Positions 11,285-19,785 of a DNA stretch of 64,000 bases are shown in pieces. Source of the stretch: Sphaerulina vaccinii (Eukaryota; Ascomycota; Dothideomycetes; Mycosphaerellales; Mycosphaerellaceae). The stretch is taken from NCBI GenBank assembly GCA_022570795.1, contig JAKUDP010000006.1, positions 1,054,001 through 1,118,000 of the forward strand, read 5' to 3'. The notes below the pieces were generated by a model. That model did no database searches. It was given only the letters and a program-made list of their open reading frames with translations, and was not told the origin of the DNA. The translations under genes and the position numbers were made by a program. The first letter of the stretch is position 1. Every line of letters starts with the position of its first letter.

Positions 11285-14053
11285 ATGGGCGATGGTGTGG
11301 GCGGACCGGTCGTGATGGGCCGGCAGTCCCTTTGTTTTCCACATCATGGCACACAGGACGTCTTGCAGTATGGCGACGATGGCTTCCAGGAAGAAACTAG
11401 AAGATGGTATTCGAGAGCTGAGAGCGATGCATTGGAGAAACTCATCGGAATGAAGAGAGAGTTACGCAAGCTTTCCCAGGAGGACTTCTGGGGAGCTGTG
11501 ACTGAAGGATTGACTGAGCTTGTGGGTGCAGACATCTGCTTCGTGATGAAGCGAGTCCTTGTGGATGAACAGGAAGTCCCTGTCGAGATGCCTCCGATCG
11601 GCGAACCAGGATCTTGTCTCATGGCTGCAGCCCTCCATTACCACGCACTCGATGGCAGCAAGAAAACCTCGAAGTCGGCCAAGTTCCATGCATATGGATG
11701 CCCATGCGCATACATGCGGCACGACAAAGTCTTCGCGATACCTGAGAGGCTCAACGACTTCATCACAAATAATCCGAACAATCTTCCGACGCCGTGCGAA
11801 GCGTACATGGCTTTGCCGTTGTTTGATGATGGGAAGTGTTATGGGCACTTTGGAGTTATGTGGTCTGTCGAGCGAGCAAAGCAGAGAGAGCTGTCGTGGG
11901 CTTCGATTGAGATGCTTATGCACTCACTAGAAGACATGATCAGCGCAAGGTTCTTGGAGGGCGCCAACTTCATCGCCCAAGCTAAGCCAACAGCTCCGGA
12001 AAAGAGCCGTGTTATCCCTCACGACGCTGTGAGTGTTGCGCAATCATTGCGACCTTATGCCGGTAGCTTGTCGCACGAACTCAGGACGCCTATGCAAGGC
12101 ATTGTCGGCATGCTGGATGTGATGTATGCAACAGTTGAGGAGTGTTCAGACTCATCATCGGATCCCAACCTGAAGTCCGTGTTTGAGCAACTGAAGTTGA
12201 ATATTGAGACTGTACAAGACAGCTCAAGGAGAGCAGTGGAAGCAGCAGACAATGTTGTCCACGCCTATGACATGGACATGGCAGTCCCTGATGTTCCTGC
12301 TCATCTCCTCGACGAGCCGGGCGAATCGTTCTCACCTTATTCAGCAACAGCCGAAAGAAGGCCTGATATCCTCGTAGCCGGGTCCAATCTACCACTTCAT
12401 CGACCTAACAAACGCCGACGCGACGACGCGTTCGGCTCACGAAATACCAGCAATGCGAGTACCCACAGCCCGAAGGCGCCGAAGCTAACACGAACACCGT
12501 CAGCATGCGCTCGCTGCGCAGGAGACAGCCAAGAGGTGAGAACTGGTTTGCTAGAGGCCGAAAGTGTCCAGAAGCTGTGCGAAGTTGGTGCTACGCCGAT
12601 GGAGGATGTCGCAAGAAGTGTGCCTGCACCCAGTCGGATGATTGCTCCAGGTCTTCGCCATACTGGCTTGCGCGAATTGATTCAATACGTGATCAACGAA
12701 GGTCTTAAAGTCGGCGGTCGACCAGATTCTGCCACATCTCACGATACCGAGACTGGTGAGATCATCGAAGTACGCAACAGAGGATCAGATGGTGTTTTGG
12801 GACAAAAGATGATCGAGTGGACCATCGATCCTGCAGTGCCAACCACGATGTTCATTGACGAAAAGGACCTCAGCAAGCTGATCTCGTGTGTCTTCCTGAA
12901 TGCTCTGAAGTTCACCGATAGGACGGATGGATACATCAAGGTCGCCGCGAAGATGAGCAAGACGAACAGGTTCATTTCTATCAAAGTTTCCGACAACGGG
13001 CCTGGCATCCCTGCAGCCTTCCTTCCCCATCTGTTCAAACCTTTCTCTCAGCAGAACGGCTCTATTACACGCTCAAGTGAAGGCCTTGGGCTGGGTCTGT
13101 TGGTGGCGAAGGGCATCGCGCGTAAGCTGGGAGGTGATCTCAATTGCACTAGAGCCGAGACCGAAGGACCAAGTCGTGGCTCCGAGTTCGAGATCAAGGT
13201 GCCACTTCATGCTGGGGAGACGATCAGCAGGCCAGGCTCACCCTATGGATCACCACTCCCTCGAAAGGCGGCGCTCAGTAACGGAGATACACCTCATATA
13301 AGACCGCTTCCAGCAGCACCGGGCAGTCCTCGCAGGCTCTCGCGTGCTTTACACGAAGTTGTTGGCCAGGGCACAAAGTTCTATAACCAGAATGGCGCAC
13401 ATGTCCCCTCACTTGCTACACCACCATCGCCACGAAGAGAGATACTGAAGGTAGCACTACCAGATGCTGCCATTATACCGAACAGCGACACATCCTCTCC
13501 CGCAAGGTCGCCCACTGCCACGTCGAGGCCAGAGTCTGATACATCGGAAGCCCCTCGTGCCCGCAAGAAGGTCAAAGGCCCAGCTATTGACCGCGAACTA
13601 GCCAAGAAATATCCGTTGAACTTCCTCGTGGCTGAAGATAACAGGATCAACCGCACGCTACTACTTAACATGCTTAGCAAGTTTGGCTATAAGACGATCA
13701 TCCAGGCACATGATGGTACTGAAGCAGTACGTCAGATGAACTTGGCAATAGAGAAGCACACGCGAATCGATGTAGTTCTGATGGATCTGTGGATGCCACT
13801 CATGGACGGGTATGAAGCCACAGAAAGGATTCTCAGCATGCCTGGTCTCGATGGCGCCAAACCTACTGTTCTCGCTGTTACTGCCGATGTCACAGACGGC
13901 GCTCTTGAGCGAGCTGCAGAAGTAGGAATGAAAGGCTTCATGACCAAGCCTTACAATATGCTCGACTTGCAACGTCTCATTGTCGAGTACTGCGCTGCAC
14001 ACCGAGCTGAAGAGGAGGAGAATGGAATTCGACCGACTATCGCATTGAACTAA
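11285..14053 (+). CDS. Hybrid histidine kinase (GAF-like, HisKA, HATPase, receiver)
   Basis: A single exon of 922 residues. A GAF-like sensor region (residues about 50-230) is followed by an H box with the phospho-acceptor histidine at about 264 (SHELRTPMQG), an N box with N539 (LNALKFTD), G1 (SDNGPGIP, ~570) and G2 (GLGLGLLVAKG, ~600) ATP-binding boxes, and a C-terminal receiver domain starting near 779 (FLVAEDN) with phospho-acceptor D834 (MDLWMPLMDG) and conserved K888 (MTKPY). All catalytic and phosphotransfer residues are intact, so it should autophosphorylate and relay to a histidine phosphotransfer protein. It has no predicted membrane helix, so a cytosolic or nuclear sensor is likely. 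The linker between the H and N boxes is unusually long (about 275 residues), low complexity, and contains a basic KRRRDD patch and a CARC motif. The first in-frame ATG was taken as start. I do not assign it to a fungal kinase group. Confidence 0.92.
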   Translation: MGDGVGGPVVMGRQSLCFPHHGTQDVLQYGDDGFQEETRRWYSRAESDALEKLIGMKRELRKLSQEDFWGAVTEGLTELVGADICFVMKRVLVDEQEVPVEMPPIGEPGSCLMAAALHYHALDGSKKTSKSAKFHAYGCPCAYMRHDKVFAIPERLNDFITNNPNNLPTPCEAYMALPLFDDGKCYGHFGVMWSVERAKQRELSWASIEMLMHSLEDMISARFLEGANFIAQAKPTAPEKSRVIPHDAVSVAQSLRPYAGSLSHELRTPMQGIVGMLDVMYATVEECSDSSSDPNLKSVFEQLKLNIETVQDSSRRAVEAADNVVHAYDMDMAVPDVPAHLLDEPGESFSPYSATAERRPDILVAGSNLPLHRPNKRRRDDAFGSRNTSNASTHSPKAPKLTRTPSACARCAGDSQEVRTGLLEAESVQKLCEVGATPMEDVARSVPAPSRMIAPGLRHTGLRELIQYVINEGLKVGGRPDSATSHDTETGEIIEVRNRGSDGVLGQKMIEWTIDPAVPTTMFIDEKDLSKLISCVFLNALKFTDRTDGYIKVAAKMSKTNRFISIKVSDNGPGIPAAFLPHLFKPFSQQNGSITRSSEGLGLGLLVAKGIARKLGGDLNCTRAETEGPSRGSEFEIKVPLHAGETISRPGSPYGSPLPRKAALSNGDTPHIRPLPAAPGSPRRLSRALHEVVGQGTKFYNQNGAHVPSLATPPSPRREILKVALPDAAIIPNSDTSSPARSPTATSRPESDTSEAPRARKKVKGPAIDRELAKKYPLNFLVAEDNRINRTLLLNMLSKFGYKTIIQAHDGTEAVRQMNLAIEKHTRIDVVLMDLWMPLMDGYEATERILSMPGLDGAKPTVLAVTADVTDGALERAAEVGMKGFMTKPYNMLDLQRLIVEYCAAHRAEEEENGIRPTIALN

Positions 14054-14489
14054 TCATGGAACAACAACAACTTGGAATGAGAGAATTGGACGATCTGCAT
14101 GTACAAAGGAACGTTTGCCGAAGTAAGGCGCTTCAGCTCGGAAGCTCCGAGATAGAAAAGGAAATGATAGACTCGGCTGGGCCGAAAGGGATGCGCGACA
14201 GAAACAGGCTCACGCACAACGAGCAGCCACAATGACGAACACGACTACGGCAATGAGTGGGAACAGCACCACATATCACACGCATATAGTAGATATTGTA
14301 TAGGTTGGAGTAAGATACAAGATGGAGAGAGATACCCCCGAGAGTTGGTGCTTTTGCGAGGATGGGTCGGAGATCTAGAAAGGGTCGATAACCAGACGGC
14401 TTCACGATTATAATTCTTGATCTTGACACTGCCTCGTCCTCTCTCATACGTTGTTTCACACGCAGCCGAGACTATCTTTTCACTCTTCT
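14054..14489. other. Intergenic between histidine kinase and small-RNA array
   Basis: Holds the 3' end of the histidine kinase transcript. No ORF with family content; nothing else recognisable. Confidence 0.4.
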
Positions 14490-14525
14490 ACCAGACTACA
14501 TATTAGGCCTGACTTCCATCTACTT

Positions 14526-14675
14526 CAACAGTTCAGCATTGGCTCAATGGCAGAGCAGTAAGTCTTCGAGTACTTCGTAGCTTGCATAGAAGGTGCGTCA
14601 CAAGAGCTAGACACGCTAACGGACGAGCGTTTCGCTATCCTCTTTGGTATCAACCAAGTTTGTGCTGATCGTTTT
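14526..14675 (+). ncRNA. Array small RNA, unit 1
   Basis: CAACA start at 14526, A box TGGCTCAATGG with a perfectly paired D arm (GCTC/GAGC), GTAAGTC, and a hairpin with C-G, U-A, C-G, G-C and A-U pairs. The second hairpin is ACGCU/AGCGU. The first T4 run ends at 14675. Extra T4 runs follow at about 14698 and in TTGTTTTGC near 14735. The upstream element is CATATTA, about 25 bp before the start. Ends are inferred from promoter and terminator spacing. Confidence 0.6.
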
Positions 14676-14775
14676 GCTTCACAATCAAATATTCATATTT
14701 TGATCACCTTGCCTTCTCTCATGATATTGTTTTGCATCTGTGCAATGTAGATATACGAGTCGTGAACGGCTTCCT

Positions 14776-14929
14776 TAACGATCTAGCATTGGCTCAACGG
14801 TCAGGCTGTAAGTCTTTGACGTGGTCGAAGCTTGCCATAACAGTACTCTTCCGTGGAAGGGCGAACGCTACCGAGTGAGCACCATTCATTACCACGTCGG
14901 TACTCCAGTAAGTTCGTGCTGGTTGTTTT
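14776..14929 (+). ncRNA. Array small RNA, unit 2
   Basis: Upstream element GATATACGA, TAACGA start, A box TGGCTCAACGG, GTAAGTC. The first hairpin is a perfect 7-bp stem (CUUUGAC/GUCGAAG, loop GUG). The second is CUUCC/GGAAG. The T4 run of TTGTTTTGC ends at 14929, with a second run in ATCTTTTGC near 14957. The D arm pairs less well than in units 1 and 7. Confidence 0.6.
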
Positions 14930-15023
14930 GCCTTCGCAAGAAGATCTTGGATCTTTTGCCCGCCTTAGGTACCTGATGCGCCAACGTAGTGACCTAGACA
15001 TACGACTCTTCCCTACCTACCCT

Positions 15024-15176
15024 CAACGTCCCAGCATTGGGTCAACGGTATGGCATTAAGTCTTTGACATGTTTGAAGCTTGCTAGAAGAGACTGCGAGG
15101 AGTACAAGACCAACGCTATCATCTTTGCGTCGTCCATAACCTTCAGTCAGTTGGCCAAGATCGTGCTGTTTGTTTT
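15024..15176 (+). ncRNA. Array small RNA, unit 3
   Basis: Upstream GTGACCTAGACATACGA, CAACG start, A box TTGGGTCAACGG, TTAAGTC (the only unit without GTAAGTC). The first hairpin is CUUUGA/UUGAAG, keeping pairing through U-G and G-U wobbles. The second is ACGC/GCGU. TTGTTTTGC ends its T run at 15176; two further CTTTTGC runs follow. Confidence 0.6.
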
Positions 15177-15285
15177 GCTTCGAAGACAGCTTTGGCCTAA
15201 ACGCTCTTCAAGCTTTTGCCTCTGTCCTTTTGCTGGACTACCTGGTCCTTGTGACCTTGATATACAGACCCTCATTCTCCATTTC

Positions 15286-15436
15286 CAACAACTCAGCGTT
15301 GGCTCAACGGTATGGCAGTAAGTCTGTGATGTATGTCGTAGCTTGTCAAGATTAACACATGTGCCGCTAGGACACACTTGATCAGTGTCGTTCAGCTCTG
15401 GAGTTCCAAGTCCGCAGGAGCGATGGTGATTGTTTT
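15286..15436 (+). ncRNA. Array small RNA, unit 4
   Basis: Upstream GTGACCTTGATATACA, CCAACA start, A box TTGGCTCAACGG, GTAAGTC. The first hairpin is CUGUGAU/GUCGUAG, seven pairs including wobbles that differ from units 2 and 3. The second is ACACU/AGUGU. TTGTTTTGC ends at 15436; a second run, CTCTTTTGC, lies at about 15456. Confidence 0.62.
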
Positions 15437-15523
15437 GCCAACTTCTCTGCTCTTTTGCTCTCCTTACCATTGCCGAACCATCAGCTCAGTGACCTAGACA
15501 TACAAGCCCTCGCTATTCATCTT

Positions 15524-15671
15524 CAACAATCCACTCGGGCTCAACGGCGAAGCAGTAAGTCTTCCATGTATTTCGTAGCTTGTCGATGTCAGCACAGACA
15601 CCATGAGTGCAACACTTTATAAGCGTTGCAACGGATGGTAGCGTGGCTGAGGCAGTCGTGATGGTTGTTTT
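15524..15671 (+). ncRNA. Array small RNA, unit 5
   Basis: Upstream GTGACCTAGACATACAAGCC, CAACAA start, A box GGGCTCAACGG, GTAAGTC. The first hairpin is weaker (mismatches at the U-U and C-C positions). The second is long: GCAAC/GUUGC plus CUU/AAG. TTGTTTTGC ends at 15671; the second run is CTCTTTTGC. Confidence 0.6.
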
Positions 15672-15754
15672 GCCAGATTCTCTGCTCTTTTGCCTACCTC
15701 CTATTGCCAGACCTCAATGCCAGCATACATATACAAGCCCTCACCATCCATCTT

Positions 15755-15898
15755 CAACAATCCAGATTGGCTCAATGGCAAAGCAGTAAGTCTTCAGCAT
15801 AGTCGCAGCTTGCTAATACCAGCACACCAGTCTGTCGATAACGCTACTAAGCGTTTCGAGCATTGATGGTCGTGGGTCAAGGTAATGGTGATTGTTTT
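15755..15898 (+). ncRNA. Array small RNA, unit 6
   Basis: Upstream CATATACAAGCC, CAACAA start, A box TTGGCTCAATGG, GTAAGTC, AGCTTGC. The first hairpin is the least convincing of the array. The second is AACGCU/AGCGUU with a four-base loop. TTGTTTTGC ends at 15898; the second run is ATCTTTTGC near 15940. Confidence 0.6.
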
Positions 15899-15995
15899 GC
15901 TTCCTCGGTCTCGATCTGTGGCGAATTCCTCTTATCTTTTGCTCTCTACCCAGCCCCACCAACAACGTATACACACGACTCATGCGATGTATCTT

Positions 15996-16143
15996 CAACA
16001 ATCAGTATTGGCTCAACGGTAGAGCAGTAAGTCTTCGATGTACTTCGTAGCTTGTCAACTTGAGCACGATGTTCGCAGTCAGACGCTTAGGAGTGTCTGG
16101 CACGAGGACTCTTCCCTGTGGGGGCAGTCGTGCGGATTGTTTT
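15996..16143 (+). ncRNA. Array small RNA, unit 7
   Basis: Upstream GTATACACAC, CAACAA start, A box TTGGCTCAACGGTAGAGCA with a fully paired D arm as in a real tRNA. GTAAGTC, then the first hairpin as in unit 1. The second hairpin has 8 pairs (CAGACGCU/AGUGUCUG), and a third arm is closed by CACGA/UCGUG. TTGTTTTGC ends at 16143; the second run is GCTTTTGC near 16175. Confidence 0.62.
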
Positions 16144-16234
16144 GCCCTCGCATACCACACTTCTTGTGAGCTTTTGCATGCCGGTCGGTAGAGTAGATGT
16201 CCAGCTAGATATGAGAGTATCGACTGTGCACTCT

Positions 16235-16389
16235 CAATGATCACCATTAGCTTGGTGGTGTAGATGTAAGTCACCGGGTTTGTCTGTAGCTGGTTGGTAC
16301 GAGGAAAGTGATAGCCGGATCAGCGCTTGCTATCTGTGCTATGTTCGGGAGACTGTCACGTGCGCTCATTGAGCATGTGAGATTGTTTT
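16235..16389 (+). ncRNA. Array small RNA, unit 8 (diverged)
   Basis: Keeps an A box (TTAGCTTGGTGG), GTAAGTC, GTAGCTGG, a hairpin AGCGC/GUGCU, a 3' arm with CACGU/AUGUG enclosing GCUC/GAGC, and TTGTTTTGC ending at 16389, all at the array spacing. The TATA-like element and CAACAA start are weak (CTCAATG). It may be a decaying or specialised copy. It ends about 65 bp from the stop of the convergent serine dehydratase gene. Confidence 0.5.
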
Positions 16390-16454
16390 GCTCCTGAGCA
16401 TGCCTTTTGATCCTTTGTGGGATCTGGATGGCACAAGTTTCAGTAGTTTCCTGT

Positions 16455-17516
16455 TCATAGCAGATGCCTATATTCCTTCTTCCACTCCTCAATCATCTCC
16501 AGCGATATGTTAGACCCTCCACATACCACAATGACAACAACCTCATCAGGTCTCGGTTTTCTTCCCAGCGCCTTCTCCAACCTCCCACCATAGCACAGCG
16601 CAGTATTGACACCACAAGCAGCCTCGACCAACAGATTGTCGTCTTCCAACAACTTCCAACACCCCATAGCAGCTTCAGCGTCACTCAATACCACATTTCT
16701 CACACTCCCGTCATTGACACCTTGACTAGCAAGTTCCCACGTCCGATCACCCACCCTCACAGCTCCTAGACTCGTAGCAATAGACGTGATACCTGGCAAC
16801 GTAACCTGTTGTCCCTGCTTCAGACTCTTGTCTAGTGCATCAGCACCTTCAGTCTCCACAACCAACACATTCGTCTTCTCCCAACCTTTTTTCTTCACAC
16901 CTTCCACAACACCACAAAACAAGCCTCCACCACCAGCTGAACATACTATCCAATCCGGGACCTCCTTCCCCATCTCCCTCGCCACCTCATCAACAAGCGT
17001 ACTATGCCCATCCCACACATCAGGATGATCAAAAGGCGGAACATAGACCACCACCTCCCCTTCTGCCTCTTTCTCTTTCGTAACAACCTCTCTCATATAA
17101 CTATCACAATCCCGCCAACTGGCTCCTTCCTGTAGAACCTCAAACGCTCCGGCATCTTTGATCTTCTGAATCATATACGGCTTCGTGGAGTGTGGAACTA
17201 CGACTGTACATGGTCTTCCTACGAATCGCGCAGCGAGAACTGCTGCTAACCCGGCATTTCCGCCTGAACTACTGAAGAAGTGTGTCTTCTCGGGGTGGGG
17301 AGAGGCATGATAGGCTTTCAGGACGAGGTTCCCGAGACCGCGGATTTTGAAGCTGCCGGAGGGTTGGAGGAGTTCGAGTTTGAGGAGGATTCTACAGCCG
17401 GCTGCTTGTGAGAGCTTAGCACTTTCTATGAGAGGTGTTTCTCGCCATGGCTTATCTGTGGGAGAAGAGCTGGCATGAGGCTCGGTACTGTGAGGGAGGA
17501 CTGGAGAGACTGTCAT
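16455..17516 (-). CDS. L-serine/threonine dehydratase-like PLP enzyme (fold type II)
   Basis: Single exon, 353 residues from the ATG at 17516 (the frame stays open upstream, but homology starts after this ATG). PLP-dependent beta-eliminase fold: K57 in SGSFKIRG is the Schiff-base lysine, SSSGGNAG (82-89) is the substrate/cofactor loop, CSAGGGG (192-198) binds the PLP phosphate, and a C-terminal CGGSNIS motif is typical of catabolic L-serine dehydratases such as yeast Cha1, which convert L-serine to pyruvate and ammonia (and threonine to 2-oxobutyrate). The length agrees with Cha1-type enzymes, which lack the regulatory ACT domains of biosynthetic threonine deaminase. Cytosolic or mitochondrial location cannot be decided. 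Divergent from the next gene. Confidence 0.9.
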   Translation of the reverse strand: MTVSPVLPHSTEPHASSSPTDKPWRETPLIESAKLSQAAGCRILLKLELLQPSGSFKIRGLGNLVLKAYHASPHPEKTHFFSSSGGNAGLAAVLAARFVGRPCTVVVPHSTKPYMIQKIKDAGAFEVLQEGASWRDCDSYMREVVTKEKEAEGEVVVYVPPFDHPDVWDGHSTLVDEVAREMGKEVPDWIVCSAGGGGLFCGVVEGVKKKGWEKTNVLVVETEGADALDKSLKQGQQVTLPGITSIATSLGAVRVGDRTWELASQGVNDGSVRNVVLSDAEAAMGCWKLLEDDNLLVEAACGVNTALCYGGRLEKALGRKPRPDEVVVIVVCGGSNISLEMIEEWKKEYRHLL

Positions 17517-17981
17517 GGTTGTTTGTCTAGAGATGGAGGATGTAAAGAGGAAGATGTGGTTCGGCCAACTTATCTGGTTATGTTTAGGCTGCGTCACTAC
17601 GCTCATGTAGAGTGTAGGGCGCCGTTGGGACGCATCCGCATCACGCCTTTTGACACATGTCGACTTGATCTGCATAGGTTAGATTGATATGGAAGTGGAT
17701 GGGAAGGTGTTGGAGGAGCATTGTCCCGACAGGGGTGTTGTTGATTTTGTTTTCTTCTTGGCTCGATTTCTTCTTCGCAACATGAACAAATTCAACGCGA
17801 ACACATATATATCACCTGCGGCGGCCTCTCCTTTCTTTTCCTCTTCCACAGTGTAGCTGCTCTGCACATGGCCTTTGTACAACGCGCCGAATGACAAAGC
17901 CCCCGGACCGCAAATCTGAAGCACGGCAGAACTGCCTCGACATACCAACAAATGCCCCGATAACTAAGACGTGGACGAGAA
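17517..17981. promoter_or_regulatory. Divergent promoter region
   Basis: 465 bp shared by the serine dehydratase (minus) and the putative mitochondrial protein (plus). It contains a TTTTCTTCTT-rich tract (~17750-17850) of the kind common in fungal promoters. No specific binding site is claimed. Confidence 0.4.
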
Positions 17982-19429
17982 ATGGCGTTCCGAGCTCGTT
18001 GTTTGATCAGGCGCAACGTCGAAAGGTTTCTGCTCGGCGATGTGAATGAACACTCACATCGGAGATTGTACCACGCCACTTCTCGAGAGCACAATACAAG
18101 CACCACGACTCGAAAGCTCAACCGCGCTTTCTTTGAGCATGTATACGAGACTGGATATACCAATCTGGAAAGAGCCAAGCTCATTGAGCAGCACTTTCGT
18201 GCGCCGATGTCTTCCACCGACCGACTGGCCGAGCAGGAGCTCATCGACAGGTCCATCCGGCCCATAGACGTCCTACACCAGTGTACAAGCAATGGCAGTG
18301 CCTCACAGAATGTTGTACGCATGTGTCTAGATATCGAGACCACGAGACCCTACCACGCAGGGATCGTGGCAAGTTGCATGATGTCCAACGCGAAGATCAG
18401 CTGGCCCGGACCACTCTCACTCTCATTTTGCAAGACCCTAGCAAGTGGAGCGCTTTCCTGCACTCTGAACGACACGCTATTGATAGTCTTTGCTTCTTCG
18501 CGTGTCTCGAAGGCATCGAGGAGACTATGCTCAAGTTTCTACGAGTGCCAGTCTACAATCACGTCTGGCGCCACAACATCGTCACAGGTCTTTGCAAGGC
18601 ACATTACCAACTCGTAGACCCCTTCTCTGCCGATGGAATGTTGGGACTGTATCTCAAGGTGGCCGATATGGCATCAGCGGAACACGCTTCAGATCAAGCT
18701 CATGAGTCGAAGCGCGAGCCTTCGACAAAACCGATAATTGATATTGAAGGACTCTGGAATTCTCGCATGATACTCTGGTCTCTGCTCTCTAACCACAAAA
18801 CCATCTATGGCTATTGCCGAACAAATGTAGAGCTTTTCGACAGGTTCATCCAGCATTACCAAACTTCGTATCAGGGGCAACGGTATTCAGGATCGTGGGA
18901 TATAGCGCGTCTCCATCTCAACCATGCGCGCCACTTGGATGAAGGCCCAGCCTTGAAACTCCTTGAAGAATGTGCGAAGCATGGCCTTGATGTGCTTGCA
19001 AGGCCACGACCCCAGGAGAGAGAAGTGCTGGCACGCGCCACGGCCAACTTCATGAGACGGACCGCCAATGTTGCCGAAGCCAATGGCAACATTGAAGCTG
19101 CGTGCTGGATCTTCGAAACCTTTCAGAAAGAAATTGAAATGGCCGAGCCGATTCCGCTGCGTCACGCCGAAGGTGGGTTGCGTAACTTGAAGCCAAGTCC
19201 TACGCCAATGCAAAAGCGTCTGTACAATGCTGTGACCAGAATCGGCGGGCCAAGACCATCACAGTCTTCGCAGCACGTAGTGACGCCTATTGTCGAAGTG
19301 CCAAAGGATCCTACCGATCATGCGAAGAAGTTCCAGAGCATGCTTGGATCATCGTCAACGGAGACCAGAAAGCCAGCACAATCTCGACCCTGTCATGGCT
19401 TCGGGATGGCGCCTGGATGGAAATCATAA
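17982..19429 (+). CDS. Putative mitochondrial protein of unknown function; frame change inside
   Basis: Two overlapping frames form one locus. The first starts at 17982 with an Arg-rich, acid-free N-terminus (MAFRARCLIRRNVERFLL), a plausible mitochondrial targeting sequence. The second runs to the stop at 19429 and is helical (LARTTLTLILQDPSKWSAFL; LNHARHLDEGPALKLLEECA). An intron could join them: 18315-18400 (86 bp, GTACGC..CAG) gives 453 residues, or 18281-18360 (80 bp, GTGTAC..CAG). Neither has a strong branch site, so a real frameshift or base error is the alternative. The repeated helices and long basic C-terminal tail resemble poorly conserved mitochondrial proteins of fungi, but I recognise no family. 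Confidence 0.55.
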
Positions 19430-19785
19430 CCTGCACTCGTTTTCTTGCTTTCCGTTCTTTGCTTTCCACTTCATTCTTTTGTCTTATCGCCGACTACTGA
19501 CATCAGATTGACAATGAAGCAGGCCCATTCGGGACGAGTCATTGACAACATCAATCTCAGCCTGAAGCTGATACTACCTCGCGCTGGACTCTCACTCTGC
19601 TTGTGAGTTCGAATATAACCGAATTGTGGCACGCATGGGAGTGTGCCTCAGCATTGAGCTCGCCTTGATAGTACGTACCTGTAGCTCCGATACCGGAACT
19701 TCCGTTCTACCGTGACCACAGACTGCACACGATACATTGGCACCGCAGCCATCTCCCTCACGACTCCAGCGATAGCCCAGCAAGC
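19430..19785. other. Intergenic between the mitochondrial-like gene and the PrpF-family gene
   Basis: 356 bp, presumably the 3' UTR of one gene and the promoter of the next. No feature recognised. Confidence 0.4.

Larger units (their letters stand above)
14490..16410 (+). repeat. Head-to-tail array of eight ~240-bp units, each a putative Pol III small-RNA gene
   Basis: Eight direct repeats with start-to-start spacing of 250, 248, 262, 238, 231, 241 and 239 bp. Shared landmarks in order are: a TATA-like element (consensus near ACATACA or ATATACA); 24-27 bp later a CAACAA-like start; about 13 bp later an A-box/D-arm block (TTGGCTCAACGGTAGAGCA); directly after it GTAAGTC; a short hairpin closing on AGCTTG; a second hairpin; TTGTTTTGC about 150 nt from the start; then usually a second run, CTTTTGC. 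Sequence between landmarks is diverged while landmarks and spacing are kept, as expected of functional structured RNAs under selection rather than a recent duplication. The eighth unit is the most diverged. No protein frame runs through the array. Confidence 0.75.

Noticed and set aside
14490..16410. Cluster of ordinary tRNA genes
   Set aside because: D-arm and A box are tRNA-like, but there is no matching acceptor stem, no consistent B box/T arm, and no canonical anticodon loop.
14490..16410. CRISPR array or satellite DNA
   Set aside because: Units are about 240 bp with only patches conserved; no short identical repeats with unique spacers, and the host is eukaryotic.
14490..16410. Box C/D snoRNA cluster in introns
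   Set aside because: Occasional TGATGG strings occur, but no consistent C and D boxes with closing stems are found in all units.
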